Positions 1-5,261 of a DNA stretch of 7,671 nt are shown piece by piece. Under the pieces are notes generated by a model that saw nothing but the letters and a program-made list of their open reading frames with translations, was not told where the DNA came from and did not search any database. Numbering within the stretch: position 1 is the stretch's first letter; each line of letters opens with the position of its first letter. Both the position numbers and the translations under genes were made by a program. The stretch is from Thiopontia sp964551545 (lineage in GTDB: Bacteria; Pseudomonadota; Gammaproteobacteria; GCF-002020875), in the NCBI GenBank assembly GCA_964551545.1, contig CAZKCT010000069.1, forward strand, positions 1-7,671, written 5' to 3'.

Positions 1-921
1 ACTGTCAGCACCTTGGTGCGGCAGCTTGAGGATGAGGGATATGAAGTCACACCACGCACCGTACAACGTGACCTCAATGCCCTTGCCTCCATTTTTGATC
101 TCAGAAACGAGAAAGAGGGGCGGACACAGAAGTGGCACTGGTCAGACAGCGCAGAAATGCTCGATATACCAGGAATGTCACCGCAGACGGCGCTGACGAT
201 GTTCATGGCAGAGCTCTTCCTCTACGACCAGCTCCCCCGCTCTATCACAGGCCATCTAGCCCACCACTTTGATCAGGCACGCGAGATTCTCAGGCGATCA
301 GGTGATCTCACCAACTGGACTGAGAAGGTTCGGGTCGTCCCACGCAATCAGCGTTTGATTCAACCCAAGGTTGATGAAGATGTACTGAAGGTCATTTACA
401 ACGCCCTGCTCCATGACAAGAAGTTTATGGGTCGTTATCTAAGGCGCGGGGTGCGCACTTCAAAAGAGTATCCAGTTAATCCACTGGGACTGGTCTTCCG
501 AGATGGTGTGACCTATCTGGTTGCAACACTACGAGACTACCCTGACATTCGCCAACTTGCCCTACACCGTTTTAGAGATGCCACACCCACTGATGATCCT
601 GTCACGATCCCAAAAGGGTTCAAGCTCGATCACTACATCAACCAGGGCGCGTTCGATTACCCTGTCGGAGACTTCATCGATCTTGAGTTCAAAGCCAATA
701 GCTTTGTGATTGAGGCACTGAAAGAGACACCCATCTCACACAATCAAGGGGTACGCCCCTTTAACAGCGATTGGGTGATCGTTTCAGCTCGCGTTAAAGA
801 GACCGAACAGCTTCATTGGTGGCTACTCGGATATGGCCCTCAGGTTGAGGTGCTACAACCACCTCATCTACGTGAGTGGTTTAAGAATAAATCGCGGGAG
901 ATGGCCCGACTCTACAAATAG
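1..921 (+). CDS. WYL-domain transcriptional regulator, 5'-truncated
   Basis: The frame is open from base 1, so the true start lies upstream; 306 residues are visible. The first ~25 residues look like the end of a DNA-binding helix-turn-helix (TPRTVQRDLNAL, the recognition-helix pattern of DeoR/YafY-like regulators). A central region ending in NPLGLVFRDGVTYLVATLRD and LALHRF matches the WYL domain. There the usual W of the WYL triplet is replaced by T (TYL). The tail (DLEFKAN..., then WWLLGYGPQVEVLQP and a final basic helix) fits the WCX C-terminal extension. Family members are ligand-sensing repressors or activators, often guarding defence or DNA-repair loci; the ligand-binding role of WYL is family knowledge. 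It is convergent with the ftsW-like gene, so it is not co-transcribed with anything visible and its target is unknown. The family call is strong; the function is unassigned. Confidence 0.88.
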   Translation, partial: TVSTLVRQLEDEGYEVTPRTVQRDLNALASIFDLRNEKEGRTQKWHWSDSAEMLDIPGMSPQTALTMFMAELFLYDQLPRSITGHLAHHFDQAREILRRSGDLTNWTEKVRVVPRNQRLIQPKVDEDVLKVIYNALLHDKKFMGRYLRRGVRTSKEYPVNPLGLVFRDGVTYLVATLRDYPDIRQLALHRFRDATPTDDPVTIPKGFKLDHYINQGAFDYPVGDFIDLEFKANSFVIEALKETPISHNQGVRPFNSDWVIVSARVKETEQLHWWLLGYGPQVEVLQPPHLREWFKNKSREMARLYK

Positions 922-926
922 ATTGG

Positions 927-962
927 TGCCCCTCTCCGCCAGACTCCTCCAACGGTGGGGCA
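927..962. terminator. Weak inverted repeat between convergent genes
   Basis: TGCCCC (927-932) pairs with GGGGCA (957-962), and an inner CCG/CGG extends the stem around a 14-base loop. It lies 5 bases after the stop of the WYL gene and between two convergent genes, where a bidirectional terminator is expected. Only TTT follows on the plus strand and no T-run follows on the minus strand, so the call is tentative. Confidence 0.3.
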
Positions 963-1008
963 TTTGAATCATACTCATCTGTGCATCCTGAAAAATGTAG
1001 ATTTGATG

Positions 1009-2268
1009 TCAGTTTGACTCAGAGGAATAGTGCTTAATATTTTTTGATCGCATTCGCGCAGCACGAATGACCGGACACAACTCATACTCCACCCGCATCA
1101 ACATTGCGATTGCAGCCATCATCACAATCAACCCGCTCCCGCCATAACTGATTAGCGGTAGTGTGATGCCAGTGGTTGGAAATATGTTCATATTGACGGC
1201 CATGTTCAGCATCGCCTGAAGGGTAATCCAGGTGGTCACACCATAAGCAAGATAAGCAGAGAAGTACTGTTTGCACTGGATTGCGCTGTTTGCGAGCCAA
1301 ACCCCTTTCAGAGCCAGTACAGCATAGAGTGCAATCAAGAGCAGAGAACCGATCAACCCAAACTCTTCACCAATAACAGAGAAGATAAAGTCCGTATGGG
1401 CTTCAGGTAGGTATAGATGTTTCTGTAATCCCTCCCCTAACCCCATACCGTCTAGCCCTCCCCGAGCAAATGAGATCAGGGCCTGCGTGGTCTGAAAGTT
1501 TTTGCCCATCGGATCGAGCTCAAACGGATCCTGAAAGAAGGCGATGACACGCTGCCAGCGATAGTCACTGAAATAGATCGCTCCGCCAAAAGCCAGACCA
1601 CCAACACCTGTCAGCAGCATAAACTGTCCCCAGTGAACTCCCGCCATGAACATCATCCAAACTGCAATCAGCATCAATACTGCTGCACCACCAAGGTCAG
1701 GCTCCAGCAAGATCAGGAAGGCAATAATTGCGAGCAGCACCAGTGGCCTCACAAAGGTGAAGAAGTCATGACTAATCCTTGTGTGATGCCTCACTAGATA
1801 CCCGGCCAGATATAGAATCGCTGAGATCTTTGCCACTTCAGATGGCTGTAGTCGGAATGGGCCCAAAGGTAGCCAGCGGTATGCGTTATTCACCTTGACC
1901 CCAACTTGTGGGATTAACACCATCACCAGCAACAGCGCACTTGCCATTAAAAGATATGGCGCAACCTTCTCCCAATAGACCAGCGGGATATGTAGTACTG
2001 CAGCACCAATCCCGACACCAATACATGCATAGAGTGCCTGCCGCATTACAAAGTGCATTGGATTGAGGTCAAGTTTCACCGCTGTAGGCATTGATGCTGA
2101 CGCCACCATCACCACACCAAAAAGCAGGAGTGAAATACTGACAGGAAAAAGAGAGGACGCCATTAAAGACTCACCCACTGACAGCCCCCGGTGGGATTGA
2201 TAACGCTTTGGTTCGGCTTTCCTGCTCTTGAGTAGTCTACGCCTGAATATGTCGAGAGGGCTTTCCAT
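1009..2268 (-). CDS. ftsW: FtsW-type SEDS peptidoglycan glycosyltransferase
   Basis: This is a 419-residue polytopic inner-membrane protein of the SEDS family, which polymerises lipid II into glycan strands with a partner class B PBP during septation. A ~38-residue basic cytoplasmic tail precedes the first membrane segment, as in E. coli FtsW (414 aa). Conserved blocks are RWLPLGPFRLQPSEVAK (131-147), LEPDLGGA (188-195), LPEAHTDFIFSVIGEEFG (287-304) with the essential Asp at D293, and PTTGITLPLISYGGSG (364-379). QKHLYLPEAHTDFIF favours FtsW over RodA. No convincing Shine-Dalgarno precedes the chosen start. An internal ATG at M36 has GGGTGAG upstream and is an alternative, but it would remove most of the tail. 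The gene lies between a WYL regulator and a fic gene, not in a dcw cluster, so it could be a second copy. Confidence 0.93.
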   Translation of the reverse strand: MESPLDIFRRRLLKSRKAEPKRYQSHRGLSVGESLMASSLFPVSISLLLFGVVMVASASMPTAVKLDLNPMHFVMRQALYACIGVGIGAAVLHIPLVYWEKVAPYLLMASALLLVMVLIPQVGVKVNNAYRWLPLGPFRLQPSEVAKISAILYLAGYLVRHHTRISHDFFTFVRPLVLLAIIAFLILLEPDLGGAAVLMLIAVWMMFMAGVHWGQFMLLTGVGGLAFGGAIYFSDYRWQRVIAFFQDPFELDPMGKNFQTTQALISFARGGLDGMGLGEGLQKHLYLPEAHTDFIFSVIGEEFGLIGSLLLIALYAVLALKGVWLANSAIQCKQYFSAYLAYGVTTWITLQAMLNMAVNMNIFPTTGITLPLISYGGSGLIVMMAAIAMLMRVEYELCPVIRAARMRSKNIKHYSSESN

Positions 2269-2289
2269 CTAGACACATAGCGTAAACAG

Positions 2290-2352
2290 ATAGTGCGTCA
2301 CTATGAGTCGCTATAGCAGAATCAATAGTGTGGAAATAGTGTCAGGTCACTA
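2290..2352. promoter_or_regulatory. Cluster of ATAGTG/CACTAT elements upstream of ftsW
   Basis: In the 113-base gap before ftsW, ATAGTG occurs at 2290-2295, 2325-2330 and 2336-2341. Its complement CACTAT occurs at 2299-2304, and a partial CACTA at 2348-2352. The first pair forms a 6-bp inverted repeat with a 3-base centre. ATAGTGT is repeated directly at 2325 and 2336, 11 bases apart, about one helical turn. TAGTG/CACTA forms another inverted repeat at 2337-2352. This is the arrangement expected of a multi-site operator; the binding protein is unknown. No clean -35/-10 pair could be picked out. Confidence 0.4.
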
Positions 2353-2381
2353 CACTCAAGCCATCAGTTACGATCAATGAC

Positions 2382-3482
2382 TCATAACTCCGTTAGTGAG
2401 TAGCTGGTGCTTCGTCCACCACCAGGATCTTTCTGTAATGCACCACGCTCAATAAGGCTAAGGATATCTCGATAGGCGGTATCTTGTGAGCACTTGGCAA
2501 TCTTGGCCCATTTAGATGTTGTGAGTTTTCCATCAAATCCGTCAAGCAATCGATTCAGCACTTTGATCTGTCGCTCATTCAGCGCTTCTGTTGCAAATCG
2601 CTCCCAGAAACGTGCTTTTTGGAGCACCTCCCCCAAAGTCTCCCGAGCACCATCAATAGCACGTCCAAGACAACCTAGAAACCACATCTGCCACTTTGTT
2701 ACATCGAGCTCCCCTTTTTGGGTCCACTCCAGGATATCGTAGTAATCTTTATGCTCCAGGCGAATTTGCGCAGACATACTGTAGAAGCGCTGATCTTCTT
2801 TTTCTGACCGAGCAAGCGCCATGTCCGCAATTGCGCGTGCAATCCGACCATTGCCATCCTCAAATGGGTGAATCGTTAAGAACCACAGGTGAGCAAGCCC
2901 AGCGACAAGCAGCGGATCCATCTCTCCCGGTTGCTCAAACCATTGTAGAAATTTCTCCATTTCTGACTGCACGCTCTCTGCAGGTAGGGCCTCATAATGG
3001 ACCTTCTCTCGACCGACTGGCCCGGAGACAACCTGCATGGGGCCATCATGGTCATCGCGCCAGCATCCAACACGAATCCTGCTCATTCCACTGCGGCCTG
3101 TTGGGAAGAGTGATGCATGCCATGCAAACAACCGCTCTTCGGTAAGCGGCTGTGTGCACTGTCCAGTTGCATCAAGCATCATCTCAACAATGCCTTCAAC
3201 ATTTCGGTCTGCCGGTATCATCCCGGCCACATCCATGCCCAGTCTGCGCGCAATGGATGAACGAACCTGCTGTGGCTCCAGATACTCTCCTTCAATCTCA
3301 CTCGATTGAACGACATCCTCAGTTAAGGTCTGGAGATGAGCCTCGCTACGCAACTCAAAACCTAGCACTTCCATTTTTCCAAGCAGACGACCCTGTTCAC
3401 GAGAAACAGCCGATAACAATCCAATCAGCTGTTTTTCATCCCAGTAAAATTCCGGCCACTCTTTAATTTCCCAAACGTACAT
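2382..3482 (-). CDS. Fic family protein with N-terminal inhibitory helix
   Basis: This is a 366-residue Fic protein, likely an AMP- or nucleotidyl-transferase acting on hydroxyl side chains of target proteins in the cytoplasm. The FIC motif HPFEDGNGR is intact at 205-213, with catalytic H205. SSEIEG at 60-65 fits the inhibitory [ST]xxxE[GN] motif (S60, E64, G65) and lies before the Fic core, which makes it a class II, self-inhibited enzyme. The N-terminus (WEIKEWPEFYWD...) resembles DUF4172, common in this subgroup. Residues ~302-366 (ERQIKVLNRLLDGF..., TTSKWAKIAKCSQDTAYRDI, IERGAL, GGGRSTSYSL) look like a winged helix, suggesting DNA binding or self-regulation. The start is supported by CGGAG 8 bases upstream. 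There is no adjacent antitoxin-like small gene, consistent with inhibition in cis. The substrate is unknown. Confidence 0.93.
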   Translation of the reverse strand: MYVWEIKEWPEFYWDEKQLIGLLSAVSREQGRLLGKMEVLGFELRSEAHLQTLTEDVVQSSEIEGEYLEPQQVRSSIARRLGMDVAGMIPADRNVEGIVEMMLDATGQCTQPLTEERLFAWHASLFPTGRSGMSRIRVGCWRDDHDGPMQVVSGPVGREKVHYEALPAESVQSEMEKFLQWFEQPGEMDPLLVAGLAHLWFLTIHPFEDGNGRIARAIADMALARSEKEDQRFYSMSAQIRLEHKDYYDILEWTQKGELDVTKWQMWFLGCLGRAIDGARETLGEVLQKARFWERFATEALNERQIKVLNRLLDGFDGKLTTSKWAKIAKCSQDTAYRDILSLIERGALQKDPGGGRSTSYSLTEL

Positions 3483-3489
3483 CAGTCAA

Positions 3490-3563
3490 TCTCCGCACTT
3501 TATGCTGAGATAATGATCTCTATTCTCCGCAAACGCAAGGATATTCTCATTATTTTGTGCGGA
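3490..3563. promoter_or_regulatory. TCCGCA repeats in the fic leader
   Basis: Upstream of fic, TCCGCA occurs at 3492-3497 and 3526-3531 (each within TCTCCGC) and as its complement TGCGGA at 3558-3563. The spacings are 34 and 32 bases, near three helical turns. The copy closest to the gene overlaps the fic Shine-Dalgarno. A short inverted repeat, GAGAT-AATG-ATCTC, sits between the first two at 3507-3520. Candidate operators, possibly for the winged-helix tail of the Fic protein itself; this is inference. Confidence 0.3.
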
Positions 3564-3606
3564 TATTTTAGGGGCCACAAGAAAGATCTACTAACAGACC
3601 ACGCAC

Positions 3607-4110
3607 TTAAATCCTGTTGGTTACATTTGGCGAAGGTGAAACCAGAACATCTTGCTCATCGCGCTGCAATGATTGAATGCGAACAATTGCAGCCATCGAT
3701 GCAATCCTCACCTTCTCGTCTGCATCTTTGGATCCCAATGCCATCTCATACAGTGTCATGGCCCGCTGCAGATCCTGCTCAACGTAGCGACCATGCTCAT
3801 ACATCTCTGCCAGATTGAAGTGAGAGTATGGGTTCCCTAGATCGGAGGAGATCCTGAACAGCAGATAGGCCATCTCCAGATCCACCTCAGTACCCAGTCC
3901 CCTTTCATACATCACGCCCAAATTACTCTGCGCTTTTGGGTCACATAGCAGTGCCATTTTCATTACCAATTTGAAGGCACCCGCTTCATCTCCTTTTTCC
4001 AGTAGATCCATGTACCCAACAATCTCTTGCTCTTTCTCCTCTTCTGCCGATACGGACATTGAAGATATAGCGACCATTAATGCAGTCACGACCAATAACA
4101 GCTGTCTCAT
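3607..4110 (-). CDS. Secreted Sel1-repeat (TPR-like) protein
   Basis: This 167-residue protein has a clear signal peptide: MRQ, a hydrophobic run to about residue 17, then SVSA with likely cleavage after A22. It should therefore act in the periplasm or at the envelope. Two Sel1-type repeats are readable at ~59-94 (AQSNLGVMYERGLGTEVDLE...) and ~95-129 (SHFNLAEMYEHGRYVEQDLQRA). Residues 28-58 may be a worn first repeat. Such repeats form helical scaffolds for protein-protein contacts; no catalytic motif is seen. The start is fixed by GGAGG (4120-4124), 9 bases before the ATG. It is the last of five same-strand genes running from the sortase target, 70 bases after the 77-aa gene. An accessory or scaffold role with the sortase system is possible but rests on position only. 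Confidence 0.85.
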   Translation of the reverse strand: MRQLLLVVTALMVAISSMSVSAEEEKEQEIVGYMDLLEKGDEAGAFKLVMKMALLCDPKAQSNLGVMYERGLGTEVDLEMAYLLFRISSDLGNPYSHFNLAEMYEHGRYVEQDLQRAMTLYEMALGSKDADEKVRIASMAAIVRIQSLQRDEQDVLVSPSPNVTNRI

Positions 4111-4180
4111 TTTTCAAAACCTCCAATCTGTGGTTTCTATACCAAACCCTACAACACCATTGCGATATCTCATGTCGCAT

Positions 4181-4414
4181 CTACGACCCCTCCTCACCGC
4201 TCTCATCCTCAATTGTCGATTGGCGACGATAGACAGGAATCACTCTTGATCGCCGCAGCCGATAGACATACTCCTGATAGACCTCTGGCAACGTGATGTT
4301 ATGAGCTGAAAGGACTTGTGAAACTTCCAGCAACGCTGCATTCAGGCGCTCCATCTTCTCCCGGCGCTCTTTAGAGACATACTGCCCAGCAATGTAGTAC
4401 TCCTCTTCATCCAT
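4181..4414 (-). CDS. Hypothetical 77-aa charged protein
   Basis: I do not recognise this 77-residue protein. It begins MDEEEYY, has a probable amphipathic helix around residues 13-36, a basic stretch (YRLRRSRVIPVYRR, ~51-64) and an acidic tail (EDESGEEGS). No signal peptide or membrane segment is seen, so it is probably cytoplasmic. It starts 29 bases after the stop of the 58-aa membrane gene and lies 70 bases before the Sel1 gene, all on one strand, which suggests a shared transcript. The Shine-Dalgarno is weak (only GGA at about 8 bases), so translation may depend on coupling. It is probably a real gene, given its length, spacing and the absence of a better frame here. Confidence 0.6.
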   Translation of the reverse strand: MDEEEYYIAGQYVSKERREKMERLNAALLEVSQVLSAHNITLPEVYQEYVYRLRRSRVIPVYRRQSTIEDESGEEGS

Positions 4415-4443
4415 GATTACGATCCATCAACCTGCAGCATGTA

Positions 4444-4620
4444 TCAGTCATCGAACAGACTTAGCTGCCTCTCTTTGCGTCCAATAGGGGTAATCTCCAG
4501 CACAGCAACAAAAATCAGTGTGATGTACCCGACAGCAGCTAATGCCTGATCAGGGTTACTTCTCACGGCCTGTATCGTCAACATTGCAAACACCGCAATT
4601 GAGGTCAGTCCAAAGCGCAT
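4444..4620 (-). CDS. Small 58-aa membrane protein
   Basis: This short gene encodes 58 residues starting MRFGLTSIAVFAMLTI and ending RKERQLSLFDD. Two hydrophobic segments are visible, at about 5-19 and 26-46 (ALAAVGYITLIFVAVLEITPI), followed by a charged tail, so it is a predicted one- or two-pass inner-membrane protein. The strongest support is a near-consensus Shine-Dalgarno, AAAGGAG (4628-4634), 7 bases before the ATG. It also fills the otherwise empty gap between the sortase gene (56 bases upstream) and the 77-aa gene (29 bases downstream). I do not recognise the family. A partner or helper of the neighbouring membrane-anchored sortase is possible by position only. Confidence 0.68.
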   Translation of the reverse strand: MRFGLTSIAVFAMLTIQAVRSNPDQALAAVGYITLIFVAVLEITPIGRKERQLSLFDD

Positions 4621-4627
4621 CTCTCTT

Positions 4628-4634
4628 CTCCTTT
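4628..4634 (-). promoter_or_regulatory. Shine-Dalgarno of the 58-aa gene
   Basis: AAAGGAG read on the minus strand, 7 bases before the ATG at 4620. It is the clearest ribosome binding site in the sortase cluster, and the main reason to accept the short downstream frame as a gene. Confidence 0.7.
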
Positions 4635-4676
4635 ACGTAATGATTAATTGAAATTTTCGTTAGACACTTTGCATCA

Positions 4677-5261
4677 TTAGATGAAGTCATCTTGATCTAC
4701 CTGTCGCGTAGCCTCTACAACCAGCCTGAGGGGGCCACCAGATTGAATTGCATCAAACGGATAACAGGTGACCAGAAGTAGTCCTTCGCTCTCTTTATCA
4801 ATCCATATCTGATCTTTTGATGTATCGACCACACGCATTGATGTCACCTGATAGCGGATACGCTCATGCGCTCTGGTGGATAGCTGTATGGGGTGTCCCA
4901 CCTCAACGTGCCCCAGCACTTTGAAGTGGGTATCTCGATGCGCACTGATGACCTTCAATCCTTTCTCGTCAGGACGCACACCTTGTCGGCTCCACCCTGG
5001 CGCAAACGCGAGCGATGAACCGCTATCCCCTTCAAGCACAATGAATGACGATTTATGAAGGGGAAACGATATCTCAGCGATCGGCCAATGATCTGCGTAC
5101 GGCCATGGCTTCACAGGCTTACCTGTAACGACACTGGCGCTCCAGGCTGACTCCAACAGGAGTTGCGCGACAACTGCCTTTCCTTGAATCCACACTCCCT
5201 CACCAAATAGGACCAAACCACTGACCAGAGAAATTGAAGCGAGCACTCTACGAATTCTCAT
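4677..5261 (-). CDS. Class GN sortase (dedicated proteobacterial sortase)
   Basis: This is a 194-residue sortase transpeptidase. Its single N-terminal membrane anchor (about residues 6-20, VLASISLVSGLVLFG) should place the catalytic domain in the periplasm. The catalytic set is present: H108 in VISAHRDTHF, C166 in LLLVTCYPF (the TLTC-type motif) and R179 in GGPLRLVVEA. FAPGW (86-90) and the FIVLEGDSGSSLAFAPG block are typical of the Gram-negative family TIGR03784. Sortases cleave a C-terminal sorting signal and join the protein to an amine acceptor; the acceptor in Gram-negatives is not established here. The start overlaps the target stop as ATGA and has no Shine-Dalgarno of its own, so translation is probably coupled to the target gene. 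The only evident substrate in the window is that upstream protein. Confidence 0.94.
   Translation of the reverse strand: MRIRRVLASISLVSGLVLFGEGVWIQGKAVVAQLLLESAWSASVVTGKPVKPWPYADHWPIAEISFPLHKSSFIVLEGDSGSSLAFAPGWSRQGVRPDEKGLKVISAHRDTHFKVLGHVEVGHPIQLSTRAHERIRYQVTSMRVVDTSKDQIWIDKESEGLLLVTCYPFDAIQSGGPLRLVVEATRQVDQDDFI

Noticed and set aside
746..761. AAGGGG-TACG-CCCCTT hairpin
   Set aside because: It lies within the WYL coding sequence, well before its end, and lacks a T-run, so it is unlikely to be a terminator.
2696..3466. Several long open frames on the plus strand opposite the fic gene
   Set aside because: They mirror the coding strand of a well-supported Fic protein, have no domain resemblance and no matching ribosome binding sites.
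3986..4180. 64-codon frame overlapping the start of the Sel1 gene on the same strand
   Set aside because: The overlapping Sel1 frame has a signal peptide, repeats and GGAGG; this alternative frame has none of these.
4638..4679. TAATGAT/ATCATTA 7-bp inverted repeat spanning the gap between the sortase gene and the 58-aa gene
   Set aside because: AT-rich with a 28-base loop and no T-run after it; likely chance, and not enough to call a terminator or processing site.
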